Below the pieces are notes generated by a model. It worked only from the letters and a program-made list of their open reading frames with translations. It searched no databases and had not been told where the DNA came from. From NCBI GenBank assembly GCA_013400115.1, contig VXBP01007146.1, forward strand, positions 434,195-498,194: 64,000 nucleotides of DNA, in the 5' to 3' direction. Positions 10,293 to 21,940 of this stretch are shown piece after piece. This DNA comes from Rhinopomastus cyanomelas (Eukaryota > Chordata > Aves > Bucerotiformes > Rhinopomastidae). A program made the translations under genes and the position numbers. Within the stretch, counting starts at the first letter, position 1. Every line of letters begins with the position of its first letter.

Positions 10293-12484
10293 CCCTTTTC
10301 TCCTAGAGAACACCTAATGTCATTTTATGCCATTTCACCATCCCCAGCAGAACCTCCAGAACCTCCTAATCCGCAGGGTGATACCTTAAATCACTTGAAA
10401 GGAACAGCCAGCACCGAGTACATTTAGAGCAAAATATCGATGCTTCCTCTGCTCTTCTAACCCTTTGACTAGCAGTGCCACTCTCATCTCCAAACCCATG
10501 ACCTGCCTCTTGCTGTTAATCACCCATCCCAGTGAATCAGACAGGGTTTGCCCCTGCTAAAGAAAAGTTCAAGCGTTCCTTCCTTTCTTTACACTTTCCC
10601 CCTTTCACTGAACATGCCCTGGAAAAATGAATGACAGCCAAGCCCTCTCAGGTCACCCGACCTCCGCCTTCCGCGGCAGATTATTGTTGCCAACGGGCTA
10701 CTCATCAAACACTCGGAATTGCCTTGCTCCCAGCCAGTGGAGATTTCAGCTGCTCTCGTGGGAGAGCTAGAAATATTCTCAGTGCTAGGAATATTTCCTG
10801 CTACTCATGCAAAACGTGCCTGCGCTCTGCTATTGTAGTCGGGGGGTCACGCTGAACAGTCTTTCTTCTCCCCGCCTGCCCGACGCAGGTCCTCGTGGAG
10901 CCAAGCCCAGTGTGAACCCCAGCCGGGGTTATTTAATTGACTCTGGCAGCTCTGTGCAGAATCACCTCTTTTTATCTTGCAAAGGGAAAAGAAATCCCCT
11001 TGCTTCCCGGGTCACGATATTTTATGCATTCCTAAAGAGGAGCAAGACTGCAACGCTTTTGCTCCCATCAAAGAAGACCTCGCTTGAGAGACAGTCTCCC
11101 CACAAAACGAAGGACCACTGAGGCGAGGGAAGAGACATAAAATCAAAGCAAACCATCAACCCACCCAGTGAAACCAGGAAAGGGGACTGACACTCAGGTG
11201 CCCTACAAGCCTGTGGGGTGTTGTCAGTAACACTGCCAGCCTACCTTAGCTCACTGTCACTTGGCAGAGCCACTGCGATGTCTGCCCAGTGTGCTCCAAC
11301 GTCAAGCACGGTGCTCTCTCTCCCTCCTGCCTGCTCTTACCCATGCAGTGTTCCCTGTGCTTTTTAAAGACGCTGCAGGGCTGTTTACCTCGCTCATCCC
11401 TGTCCCTCCGAGCTCCCAGAGCTAACCACAGGTTGCTTCAGCTAAACACAACGCAGAACTCTCCAATCCAGGTGACACCTGGCAAGTCACGAAGCTTAAC
11501 CACAAAATTCATACAAACAAGGGCTTCTCGTGTGAGCCTCCAGGGTTCGAGGCGCTGAGGAGCACCTGCACTGGTTTTGAACACAAAGTTTTGCGATTGG
11601 TTTCTTCATAAAGAAGATTCAGGGCTGGTTTCTTCACTGTTAACTCTCAGGAGACCTTGGTGCCTGAACACACAACTGAGGATTTCTCACTGAAGGCCAG
11701 TGGCCCGTTTCCACAGCAGCCCAAACCAGCCAAGCTTCTGGGATTTGGGGGATGGGGGGATGATAAAATGTCCTTTCTGCTGACATCAGATTTTAATTTT
11801 CAAAGATTTTATCTCCTTGGTGACTGAAGGGGTCCTGAAAGCCCTGGGCAAGGAGGCAAACCCAGCAATCTAAAAGCTAGTTCTATGCATCTTGAAGCAC
11901 TGGTAGTTGCCACACCAGGCTACAGGTGATCACAAACAGTAGGCAGTAGGGTCTGTTCTCTGGAAAGGAAGAGACTAAGGAAGGAAGAGACTAAGGAAGA
12001 GACCAAGGAAGGAAGAAACTAAGCATCCATGCTTAGTTGCCACAAAGCAACTGCCTCAAAATGGCAAGAAACCAAATTCAGTCACACAGCAGCACCCTGG
12101 AAGTTTTCGTTCTCTGGATATAAGATTGTGCAAGAGTCTTGTCATCCATCAAACTCACACCCCAGAAGCAGGAACTTGCAATAGCAGCAAAACGACATAA
12201 ACACTCACCCAAGCGTTTTGCTTTCTCAAGAGGCTCTGCTGTCCTACAGATCTCAAATCCACTTCTGACTTGCACATTCTTCCCTGACGAGGTGGTTATG
12301 AGGGAGCCCACTGTGCTTACACTGCTGCTTAGGATCTCCTCCCAGGGCATGTGGCTCCCACCTGACAGCATCTCCTGATACAAGTCACCTGGGCACACTG
12401 CTGGCTCATCATCAGCTGCTCTTGGCCAACAGCTCCAGGTCCCTTCCCACCTGGCAGCTTCCTCAGGCCATTCCTGTAAGACGA
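10293..12484. other. RAG1-TRAF6 spacer, unique DNA
   Basis: 2.2 kb free of CR1, the longest such run in the spacer. It contains a purine-rich direct repeat (11961-12022), an octamer-like ATGCAAA (near 10807) and a donor-like 'ttgg|gtgagtg' on the minus strand at 12209. No coding exon is recognisable. It is a candidate location for the RAG1 noncoding first exon and promoter, but nothing in the sequence proves it. Confidence 0.35.
11961..12022 (+). repeat. Purine-rich imperfect direct repeat
   Basis: Repeats of 'aaggaagagactaagg' with variants spread over about 60 bp. The plus strand is nearly pure purine; period about 16-28 bp. Confidence 0.8.
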
Positions 12485-12815
12485 TTTCTCTACAGTTACC
12501 TCAAAGGAGGTTGTAGTGAGGCTGGTGTTCGTCTCTTCTCATGAATTAATAATGATGGGATGAGAGGAAATGGCCTCAAGATGCATCAAGGGAGGTTTAG
12601 ATTGGATCTTAGGAAGTTCTTTGCTGAGAGAGTGGCTGGGCACTGGAACAGGCTGCCCAGGGAGGTGGTGGAGTCCCCATCCCTGGAGGGGTTTGAAAGC
12701 CAAGTAGCCAGAGCCCTTGAGGCCATGGTGTAGGGGTTATGGAGCTGTTGGGCTGAGGGCTGGACTTGATGATCCTGGAGGTCCTTTCCAGCCAGGATGA
12801 TTCTGAGTCTGTGAT
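12485..12815 (+). mobile_element. CR1 3' end, 331 bp
   Basis: From 'ctacagttacctcaaaggag' to 'ggtcctttccagccaggatg' plus 'attctg'. Same subfamily as the copy at 7587 and same orientation. Confidence 0.94.
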
Positions 12816-13356
12816 GTCCTGGAGAGTGGTTGGTCCCGCATCACAAGTTCCTCAGCGACCAAGTGAAGTGATCCATGTCAAAGGAATACATGGGGAAAGT
12901 AAACAGTGTGTTTGGAGTCCTCAATGCATTGAGAAAGCAAATAAACCTTGCAAAACCTCAATGGGAAATGAATCTACATGGAAGTTTGAGGCTAAGATGG
13001 AACAGAAACCAGAGAGGTTATTCCAGGCCAGGGCAGTGCAGGACAAAGATGTCATGGCTGAGGAGGTGTTTATAGACCTCTGAGATTAGATGTGCAAGGT
13101 CCTGAGCCCAGCTCTTCTGCTGTCCCTGTTTGGCCTGGACTTCCTAACAACCTGCCTCTTCTTACCGCTCACAGCCTAGAATTTGGAGACACTTTGTCCA
13201 AAACAGATCAGATGGGGCTGCAGCACCAGATATCCACCAGAGCCGCTCTCTGCAGTCACACACCAGCTTCCTCCCTCATTTTGGCAGACACAGCTCCCTG
13301 ACAACACACGCTGCTAGCACTGAGGGGGTTGAGGCTCTTGAAGGAGCAGTTTAGCA
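12816..13356. other. Unique spacer, nothing recognised
   Basis: Short open frames here show no family resemblance, codon signature or splice context. Confidence 0.35.
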
Positions 13357-13414
13357 AATCATAAAATCATTAGGGATTGGAAGGGACCTCGAAAGATCAT
13401 CTAGTCCAAACCTC
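13357..13414 (-). mobile_element. CR1 tail fragment, 58 bp
   Basis: Only the 3' terminal piece, 'tagggattggaagggacctc' and 'gaaagatcatctagtcca'. A dead-on-arrival short insertion. Confidence 0.85.
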
Positions 13415-13819
13415 CCCTCCCTCTTCAAGCTCAAAACTTCACCCAGACACTCTGCTCCCCCATGCACTGTACAGGTAGCTGGTGATCAGAGGAGCCACAT
13501 GAGCCAAGTCAAGTGTTTATACCCAGGAAATTACCTCGAAAATATCCTGTCCTGTAGGGATACTGCGGGAAACTAGAGCATTTAATGGATCTCGCATTGC
13601 CACAGCGCTGGATGTGGCTTCTGCCTGCACGAGCGTGATTGCTCAGCAGCGCGAGCCGCACAGACCCAGGACCAGGAAATGTTTTTCCCTGTGCAGCTGG
13701 CACCACCGAGTGGGGACAATCCACTTTGCAGCGGTTTGGGCCTGAGCAGGAGGGGCATTAAAACACGGCTGAGCTTCCCCTAAACCAGACGGATTTGGGA
13801 ACTGCTCTGAATCAAGGCA

Positions 13820-13861
13820 CCACAGAACCAGAGAACATTAGGGATTGGAAGGGACCTCGGA
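13820..13861 (-). mobile_element. CR1 tail fragment, 42 bp
   Basis: 'agaacattagggattggaag' followed by 'ggacctcgg', then unrelated sequence. One of the shortest recognisable CR1 insertions here. Confidence 0.8.
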
Positions 13862-13947
13862 ATGAAAATTCCAGACAAGTTCCTCAAAACCTCAATTAAA
13901 ACAGGATGGAGATCAGTGCTCTGGGTACCTTCGAGATTACTTTTTAG

Positions 13948-14016
13948 TATCACAGAACATCAGGGATTGGAAGGCACCCCGAAAGATCATCTAGTACAGT
14001 CCCCCCACCAGAGCAG
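13948..14016 (-). mobile_element. CR1 tail fragment, 69 bp
   Basis: 'tcacagaacatcagggattg' to 'agtccccccaccagagcag'. Immediately followed by a second CR1 in the same orientation, giving a tandem of two tails. Confidence 0.87.
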
Positions 14017-14429
14017 AATTGCAGAACTTTAGACATTGGAAGGGACCTCGAAAGATCATCCAGTCCAATCCTCCTGCCACAGCAGGACCCCCTAGGTCCA
14101 GTTGCACAGGAACACATCCAGGAGGGTTTGAAACATCTCCAGGGAATCTCCACAATCCCTCTGGCAGCCCCTTCCAGTGCTCTGTCACCCTCACCATGAA
14201 GAAGTTCCTCCTCCTGTTGATGTGGAACCTCCTCTGTTCCAGCTCACACCCATTGCCCCTTGTCCTATCATTAGATGCCCCTGAGCAGAGCCTGGCTCCA
14301 TCCCCCTGACACCCACCCTTCACATATTTATCATCATGAATGGGTTCACCTCTCAGTCTCCTTTTTTCCAAGCTCAAGAGCCCCAGCTCCCTCAGCAGGG
14401 AGATGCTCCCCTCCCTTCATCATCTTTGT
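14017..14429 (-). mobile_element. CR1 3' end, 413 bp
   Basis: Starts at 'ttgcagaactttagacattg' and extends to 'cccttcatcatctttg'. It joins the preceding tail head to tail and may have landed in that copy's 3' end. Confidence 0.93.
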
Positions 14430-15003
14430 ATTTTCAATAGTATTTTGCAGCCTCTGCCTAGGGATGGAGGTTTTACAAAGCCTCCTAATGATAAACCTTC
14501 TCATTTTATAGTTAATACCAGTAACATTCAGGAGAAAATGGGGCACTCTGGGATCCAGCAAAAGGTTCAACAAAGTTTTAATGGTTTTACTGTGTTAAAT
14601 ACTGCCAATTTCTGGAAAACTGTGGCCCCACAACTCCCACACACACTGATAATCCCCCTAATGCTGGGAACAGAAGTGTAGGGTTTAGATCTGCGTTAGT
14701 CAGACATCCTTGCAGTGATGCAAACGAACAAATTCCCCTTGCTGGTGTTTAAGGAAATGAAGCTGTCTCTGCATTTGTGCTGTCCTGGCTTTTTCACTTC
14801 CTTAAAACTTCCCCTGCTTGCTGGGAACCAGAAAAAGGCAACCTGAGTGAGGTAGGACAGTGTGTGGAGATTCTGTGCGAGTCCCCATGGGTCAGGTGAG
14901 TTTGGGTCAGTTGAAGAGGACCTGTGAGGAGCAGCTGAGCAGACTGCATGGGGGCTGGCTTGGAGAAAAGATGGGCCTGGAGTCATTTAGCCTGGAAAAG
15001 AGA
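14430..15003. other. Unique spacer before the TRAF6 promoter
   Basis: Repeat-poor sequence with no recognised exon. It ends where a CR1 copy begins just upstream of the CpG-rich promoter. Confidence 0.35.
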
Positions 15004-15382
15004 ATATCTCCCTGATGAGGAAAGGCTGAGGGAGCTGGGGCTCTTGAGCTTGGAAAAAAGGAGACTGAGGGATGACGCCATTAATGTTGATAAGTATGTG
15101 AAGGATGGATGTCAGGGGGATGAAGCCAGGCTCTGCTCAGTAGTATCCAGTGATGTGACAAGGGGCAATGGCTGTGAGCTGGAACACGGGAGGTTCCGTA
15201 TGAATGTGAGAAGGGCCTTCTTCCCAATGAGGGTGACAGAGCCCTGCAAGAGGCTGCCCAGGGGGGCTGTGGAGTCTCCTTCTCTGGAGACTTCTAAAAG
15301 CCGCCTGGAGATGTTCCTGTGCGACTCGGGCTAGGTGATCCTGCTGTGGCAGGGGGATTGGACTAGATGATCTCTCTCGAGA
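15004..15382 (+). mobile_element. CR1 copy abutting the TRAF6 promoter
   Basis: Reads 'atctccctgatgaggaaagg' through 'ggctgtggagtctccttctc' to 'gactagatgatctctctcga'. The last ~30 bp of the usual tail are missing or diverged, and CpG-rich promoter sequence begins about 20 bp later. Confidence 0.93.
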
Positions 15383-15399
15383 CTCGGCTCTCACCACCC

Positions 15400-15620
15400 T
15401 CAGTTCAGCCTCCGCGGCGGCAGGGGGCGCTGCATCGGAAGTGACGCCCCGGCTGCCCCTGCCCGGCCACCGCCCGGTCCTTCCCGGAGGGGAAGGCGGA
15501 AGCGGTGGCGGCGGGAGCGGCCGGAGGGGCCCGGAGTGGGCGGTGAGTGCTGGACGGCCCGGGGGGTCGGGGTGGCGGCGGGGCTGTATCACCGCGTTCC
15601 GGTGAGCGAGGGGCGGGCCA
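15400..15620 (+). promoter_or_regulatory. TRAF6: Probable TRAF6 CpG-island promoter and noncoding exon 1
   Basis: A sharply CpG-rich block, unlike anything else in the window. It contains a CTCF-like core 'ggcagggggcgctg' (about 15418-15432) and an ETS-like 'cggaagtga' (15436-15444). A consensus splice donor 'gcg|gtgagt' follows at 15543; an alternative 'ccg|gtgagc' lies near 15602. It is 7.3 kb upstream of the acceptor that opens the TRAF6 first coding exon and faces the same way, so a TATA-less housekeeping-type TRAF6 promoter with a noncoding first exon ending at 15542 is the best reading. The transcription start cannot be placed from sequence alone. Confidence 0.65.
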
Positions 15621-15854
15621 GCCGGGCCCGGAGCGGGGCCTCCCGCCGGCCAACCCCGTGATCTCCGCCTCAGAGCGGGGCCCGGCGGCTCTGCGGTGCC
15701 TTGAGGCCTGAGTTTGTTAGAGGAGGACGGGGTCTTCACCCGCTGCGTTATCCCGGTTTACCGCGGGAGTGTGGTTGGAGTGACTTTGTGTCGCTTCTAG
15801 AGTGCCCAGGGAGTGCTGGAGGGGCTCTGGCCCTTAGCTGTGGAGCGGCTGATG

Positions 15855-16210
15855 GGATGAGGCTCAGGTTGAGGGCGGATTTTACTGCTCTCTACAGCTA
15901 CCTGAAAGGAGGGTGTAGAGAGGTGGGGATCGGTCTCTTCTCACAAGGAACAAGTGACAGGACAAGAGGAAATCGCCTCAAGCTGTGCCAGGGGAAGTTT
16001 AGGTTGGCCCTGAGGACGAACTTCTTTCTGGAAAGGGTCCTCTGGCCTCGGAACAGGCTGCCCAGGGAGGAGACTGAATCGCCATCCCTGGCCATGTTTT
16101 ACAGCCATAGAGATGTGGAGCTCAGGGACAGGGTTTAGCGGCAGTTGTGGTGATAGTTGGATTCGATGATGTTGAAGGTCTTTTCCAACCTAAACGATTC
16201 TGTGATTCTC
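15855..16210 (+). mobile_element. CR1 3' end, 356 bp
   Basis: From the 'ctctctacagctacctgaaa' block to the tail 'ttgaaggtcttttccaacct' and 'aaacgattctgtgattct'. Tail type 'gatgttgaaggtctttt' is a third subfamily. It lies about 300 bp inside the predicted TRAF6 first intron. Confidence 0.93.
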
Positions 16211-17601
16211 AGGTGTAGATGAGAGGAAATGTTCTAATTGCGTCCCTTACACTTCAGTGATCGAAGCCTGCTGAAAATATTTCTCTGTGTTTGCCTCTGA
16301 CAAGTTCCACATGCTGCAGAGCTACCTGTGTGGATTTTGCTATGTCATAGACACCACTGACAGCATGATTAAGAAAACATTGATTTGAAGCTTTCAGGGA
16401 GGGTGAAGTAGGAAAAGGAACAGGGAGAGGCAAAGTTACTGCCTGTAGTAACAGCTTGTTTAACACCCCCAGTGAGTTCAGCCCTGTGTTCACTGTGACT
16501 GTGTTAACGCTTGCAAGCAAACTGCTTGGTATTTCCATGGAATGAAAGAGGCAGAAATCTGATCCTGGCTAATGTCAGAAAGAAAAAGCAGAGTCACAGA
16601 AGGACCCTGTCAAAGATACTTGGATTATTTCCATGACAGGTATCACTTTGGGATTGATTCTTCTGCATATTGCCAGCAGCTAAAGATCTGTGGAGCTCAG
16701 TCAAGCTCCTCTGAATGAAAAATCCCCATAACATAAATCACTGAATTGTTGAGGTGGGAAAAGACCTCTAAGATCATCAAGTCTAGCCTGTAAATGACTC
16801 TTAAATTTTGTATTTAAGAAATGTACTACTGTGTTTGAAAAGACAGTGCACAAAATAGATACTTTGAGAACTTGAGAATGAAAAGATGAGGTGAAGATGC
16901 TTTTCCCCCTGTTTTTGTGACTTTACTTACTACAAGAAGCAGTAATTCTTGTATCTTGGTGGCAAAGATTAGCTAAACACTGACAAAAAGGTTTTAGATC
17001 CAAACTGTGAACACTGATGATAAAAGATTCTGGGTATAAAGCGTGGCAGAAAGGAGGTGAAAGTAAACCTGAGGTGGAGTGAAAAGGGGAAAGGTGGTTG
17101 TTTCAGAATGTGTGCTTAGTTCACAGTTTCTTTTCCCGGGGTCTGAAGTAGTTTTGCCAATGCCAGATACAGGCTTAATGCTGGCTGAGGTTGATGGTTG
17201 TTCAGTCTAGCCTGGAGACTGTGCCCTATGGAAATGAGATTTCTTCACAGACACACTTCCCTTGTATTAGTTAGTCTGAATGATTCACAGTGAAATGTTA
17301 AACCAAAGAAGGATTTGGGGGGATTTTGGGTTGTGAGTTTTGCTGGTGGAAAACCCCCTGGAATATTTTGATGTTGAATGCAGTACAGTTCACTTCCGCC
17401 ACTCGCTAACATCAGCTTAACTAGGATCAAATATGAATGTAGTTCATATGACTACTGTCTGGTCTCCTAAGTAGTGCTTAAGCGTAAGAATCCATTTGTG
17501 ATTAAAGCCTGACAGTGTTCTCTCCACACAAAATCAACTGGAAAGCTTCAGAAACTCCCAAAGGCCACTCTGCTCCAGCAGCTGGAGCTCTGAAAAGCTT
17601 T
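16211..17601 (+). other. TRAF6: TRAF6 first intron, mostly unique
   Basis: AT-rich intron with one short CR1 tail (16733-16792). No coding exon recognised. Confidence 0.4.
16733..16792 (-). mobile_element. CR1 tail fragment, 60 bp
   Basis: 'aaatcactgaattgttgagg' then 'tgggaaaagacctctaagat'. More diverged than most copies, so probably older. Confidence 0.72.
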
Positions 17602-17700
17602 TAATCACAGCATTATTGAGCCTGGGAAAGACCTGTAAGATCATCATGTGACCTAACATCACCACAACCTAGACCATGGCATAAGTCCCAAGTCCAATCT
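17602..17700 (-). mobile_element. Diverged CR1 3' fragment
   Basis: 'aatcacagcattattgagcc' and 'tgggaaagacctgtaagatc', followed by poorly matching 'accatggcataagtcccaag'. Old copy. Confidence 0.65.
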
Positions 17701-18412
17701 TTTCTTTAAATCATCATTTAACTGGCATTTGCTGCAAAGAAGAATTCTGAAGTCTTTAGGTTGACATGTCAGAGTCAGAGTGGTTAGTCAGAGGGCTTGT
17801 AAGTCTTAATAGTTACTGCTGTTAGAAAAAAGAGTGAGTTAATATCTCCAAAAAAGATCTGCAACAGCCATCAGGCTTTTACAAGAAGTCAGACGTTGCT
17901 TTGGGGTTTGGTTGGGGTTTTTTTTCAGCTATGAGCAAATCTCTTATTGCTTTGGCTCATCCAGCCATCTGAAATGGACGTGTTTGGGAGGTATTAATTA
18001 AAAGGAAATTGCATCATTTTATATGTTCTTTGTGGACGAGCCCGTGGTGGCGGTAGCTAGGAACCTCATCATGCAAACACAGGGTGCTTATCAGTTGTCA
18101 TTGATTAATGTGCCTGGGAAAAGGTGTTACAAGTGTTGCTCCATAACCAAATTATCCAGAGTCACTCCACTGGTCTGTCGGTCTCATGACCCAGAAATCT
18201 ATTTGCACAAAACTCCGCTCAGAGAAGAGAAGTTTGCCTAGTTTATCCATCCCTGCAGCGTTGAAGGTGTTTTCCTGCTGGCAGAGTCATTATGTTTCTG
18301 AAGTTCAGGTAAGAAGAGGCATTTAGGAATAGTGTTCTGTACTGATCTGCTTATTTATGTGGCTACTGAGTGTTGTTTTTCTAGAAAAGGCCTTGTAGAA
18401 ATTAATTGCATT
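17701..18412 (+). other. TRAF6: TRAF6 first intron, unique
   Basis: No repeat or exon recognised. The short open frame at 18023-18241 has no family resemblance and no flanking splice sites that would fit TRAF6. Confidence 0.35.
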
Positions 18413-18752
18413 TCATCTGGAATATTGTGTCCAGTTGTGGGCCTCTAAGTTCAAGGACACAGGACTGCTGGAGAGAGGCCAGCACAGAGCCACAGAGATG
18501 ATGAAGGGAGGGGAGCATCTCCCTGATGAGGAAAGGCTGAGGGAGCTGGGGCTCTTGAGCTGGGAAAAAAGGAGACTGAGGGGTGACTGCATTCATGTTG
18601 ATAAATATGTGAAGGGTGGGTGTCAGGAGGATGGAGCCAGGCTCTGCTCAGGGGTGTCTGATAATAAGACGAGGGGTAGTGGGTGTGAGCTGGAACACAG
18701 GAGGTTCCACATCAATGTGAGAAGGGCCTTCTTCCCAGTGAGGGTGACAGAG
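18413..18752 (+). mobile_element. CR1 copy lacking its 3' end, 340 bp
   Basis: Runs from 'tctggaatattgtgtccagt' to 'ccagtgagggtgacagag' and stops there. Having lost its tail, it must have been cut by a later deletion or rearrangement. Confidence 0.93.
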
Positions 18753-18903
18753 TGTAAAACAGGGTTCAGATACCTACTTTTATTCCCTCCCTGCTACTCC
18801 CAAGTTTATCTGGAGATAAAGTCTGCTACCACTAATGTGTTTTCGTGTAGAGAGGTTTTGGCGTTGATCCTGCGTCACTTCGGGACATGAAAGGTCTTGC
18901 TGA

Positions 18904-18955
18904 ATAGAGTCAGAGACTCGTTTGGGTTGGAAAAGGCCTTCATCAAGCCCAAGCC
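18904..18955 (-). mobile_element. CR1 tail fragment, 52 bp
   Basis: 'actcgtttgggttggaaaag' followed by 'gccttcatcaagccca'. Short and diverged. Confidence 0.65.
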
Positions 18956-19469
18956 CCACAAGACTGTAGGACTCCACGGGTCAGAGCCCGAGGTTTTGTT
19001 GCGTGTGTGAATTTGAAACAAGGGCGGTTTTTAGTTTTGTTTTGCAATTGTTCTTGCAGGAGTTTGCTCTTCTGGTCTGACTGTGCTATCTCTGATCAAC
19101 CTAATCACTTGGAAGTGCAACAGTGTAAATAGCAACAGGTTCCTTGCTGAAGAAGGGGTTGGTTATGGATTAATCTGAATGTTGTGTGGGACTCCCTGTA
19201 GACTCAGCTGTGGCTTTTCTAGGGCAGGAAGTTTGATCTTTACAGCATTCCAATTTCTGCAGCACAAATACGGATCCATCACACTCTGTCTATTGTTGGC
19301 CTGGAAAGCACCTTTCTTTCTGTTGTCAAACAATACAGCTATTGTCTTTGAGAGGGAAATCAGCCTTTGCTGGCCCAAGTATTTTCGGTGCCTTATGTGT
19401 GTTCAAGCTAAAACCCGTGATGGATCTATTCAGCAAGTCTGAAAAGGCTTCCTGGCTCTAGGAAAAAAG
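18956..19469 (+). other. TRAF6: TRAF6 first intron, unique
   Basis: No feature recognised in about 500 bp. Confidence 0.35.
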
Positions 19470-19963
19470 CATTCTGGGCCCTTCCATTCCAGAAGGGCAC
19501 AGAACTGCTGGAGGGAGTCCAACACAAAGCCGCAAAGGTGATGAAGGGAGTAGAACCAATCCCTGATGAGGAAAGGCTGAGGGAGTTGGATCTCTTTAAC
19601 TTGAAGAAAAGGAGACTGAGGGGTGTGACCCCATTAATGTTGATAAATACGTAAAGGGTGGGTGTCTAGATGATGGAGCCAGGCTTTGCTCAGTGGCGTC
19701 TAATGATAGGATGAGGGGCAATGGGTGTGAGCTGGAACAGAGGAGGTTCCACATCAGTGTGAGAAGGAACTTCTTCCCAGTGAGAGTGACAGAGCCCTGG
19801 CAGGGGCTGCCCAGGGGGGTTGTGGAGTCTCCTTCTCTGGAGATGTTTAAAACCCGCCTGGACATGTTCCTGTGTGACTGGATCTAGGTGGTCCTGCTGT
19901 GGCAGGGGGATTGTACTAGATGTTCTTTCGAAGTCTCTTCCAGTCGCTAATGTTCTATGATTG
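19470..19963 (+). mobile_element. CR1 3' end, 494 bp
   Basis: Begins near 'ccattccagaagggcacaga' and ends with 'ctaatgttctatgatt'. It retains the ORF2 terminus (peptide ..RGVVESPSLEMFK.. ending in DWI and a stop at about 19885). Confidence 0.95.
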
Positions 19964-20924
19964 TCCAACTGAGTGTTGAAGATTTTCTCTGCTGTACTTG
20001 TGTTTGGCTCAGGTTTCTTCAGCACAGAGGAAAAATCCAGCTATTATCAATAGGAAATAAAAACTGCTGTGGATTTGGCGGGGGGGGGCGCGTTTGTTAG
20101 GTTTTACTTCTATTTCATAATCAAAAAGTCAGGGTGGCATGTGGAGTGAATTTTGGGTTATATCCTGCTTTGGGATTTTTAATCTGTCCTCTTCTAGCCT
20201 GGACATTTTTGAAGTTCCCCAGTGGGAGGCAAATGCAGAACTGCTGCGGTAGGGTCACAAATCATCTGCTTCACCTTCATCAGGGGAAGACCTGTCATCA
20301 ACATTCAAAGGATAATCTGCTTTAATTGGTTTTGCTCTGTTCAAGAAGATTGAATCAATGTTTTCCTGCTCTTGGAGGGTAAAATAAGCACCCCAAGAAG
20401 CAGAACTAATTCCTACTACAGCAGTTAGAGCATGTAGAGGAGTTGTTTTAAACTATAATGAAATAATCAGGCTGAATAATGGTCTGACTAACAGCACTGT
20501 GGCTTTGGATTTGACAAATAGGGCTTTGCCTCACACCAATAAATATGTGTTTAGAGAAAGGACGGTTCTCCTCACTGATAAGATGAAGTGGATAAAAGCA
20601 GTAGGAGGATTCCTGCCTTGTAACAGAATTAAAAATCTGCCTCTTCATCACCCCCTCTGAGCTGCCTTTCTGTGTCTGAATTTCCTTTTTACAAAGAGGG
20701 GCTGTGGCACTTGCACTTCTGTTTTTTATGATCCCCTTGATCATACGCAGACAAAAAGCTCATGTGGGAGTGGAGCAGATCACTGAATAAGGGAATTTTC
20801 ATAGGAGATGGGATGGTGACTGGCTGCCGTGACTCACTCGTTAGAATGACTGCTAAAGGATGTGTTTCTGTGAACCAAGTGCCTGTACCTGCTGTGGAGT
20901 GGTACTTCCCGTTGTTTGTGAGGT
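19964..20924 (+). other. TRAF6: TRAF6 first intron, unique
   Basis: About 960 bp with a poly-G run near 20079-20090; no exon or mobile element recognised. Confidence 0.35.
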
Positions 20925-21524
20925 GTCACAGAACATTAGGGACTGGAAGGGACCTTGAAAGATCATCCAGTCCAATCCCCCTGCTACAGCAGGATCCCCT
21001 AGATCCAGATGGGTTTAAAACATCTCCAGAGAAGGAGACTCTGCAGCCCCTTTCAGGGCTCTGTCACCCTCACTGGGAAGAAGGTCCCTTCTCACATTGA
21101 TGTGGAACCTCCTCTGTTCCAGCTCACACCCACTGCCCCTTGTCCTGTCACTGGGTGCTGCTAAGCAGAGCCTGGCTCCATCCTCCTGACAACCACCCTT
21201 TCCATATTTATCAACATTAATGAGGCCACCCCTCCTTTTCTCCAAGCTCAAGAGCCCCAGCTCCCTCAGTCTTTCCTCATCAGGGAGATGATGTACTCCC
21301 TTCACCATCTTCATGGACTCTCTCTGTGCTGGACTCTCGCCAGCAGTTCTGTCCCCTTCTGGAACTGAGGGGCCCAGAAATGGACCCAATATTCCAGATG
21401 TGGTCTCAGCAGGGCAGAGTAGAGAGGGAGGACAACCCCTCTTGATCTGCTCACCACCCCCTTTCTGATCCACCCCAGGATGCCTTTGGCCTCCTTGGCC
21501 ACAAGGGCACATTGCTGGCTCAGT
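20925..21524 (-). mobile_element. CR1 LINE copy, 600 bp
   Basis: From 'gtcacagaacattagggact' to 'acaagggcacattgctggct'. It covers the end of the RT domain and the whole C-terminal region. Confidence 0.96.
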
Positions 21525-21880
21525 TAGTTTAACAGTGGTAACAAGTTGGGGTTTTTTATCCTCCAGTTCCACCAAAAGCAGCCTAAGAAAGCATCTTTCT
21601 AAACTATGATTCTTTTGCTTCCATTCTTGGGAGGAGCTGCTCGGCTCCATGAGATCTTTGTTGACCTGAGAATTGACCTGGTGCCGAGTTCATGTTGCTG
21701 TTGCGTTTAGGATATAAAAACATCATCTTCAGGTGTCATCTGGTAGGTACCCAAACAAAACTACCTGAGTGGCCTCCCAGCCTTGAGCATTTTGGTAAAA
21801 TTACAGGAGGTGAACACAGCAAGAGACCTTTGCCTGCACCACTGTACAGAGAAAGATAGGTCTTGGCTGGGTTGGCTTAT
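21525..21880 (+). other. TRAF6: TRAF6 first intron, unique
   Basis: Nothing recognised between two CR1 copies. Confidence 0.35.
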
Positions 21881-21940
21881 TGGGGATTGGACTAGATGAT
21901 CTTTTGGGGTCCCTTCCAATCCCTAATGATTCTATGATTC
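21881..21940 (+). mobile_element. CR1 tail fragment, 60 bp
   Basis: 'gactagatgatcttttgggg' and 'tcccttccaatccctaatga', the last 60 bp only. Confidence 0.9.

Noticed and set aside
15137..15739. 200-codon minus-strand frame across the CpG island
   Set aside because: It fuses antisense CR1 with CpG-rich promoter sequence; open because of GC richness.
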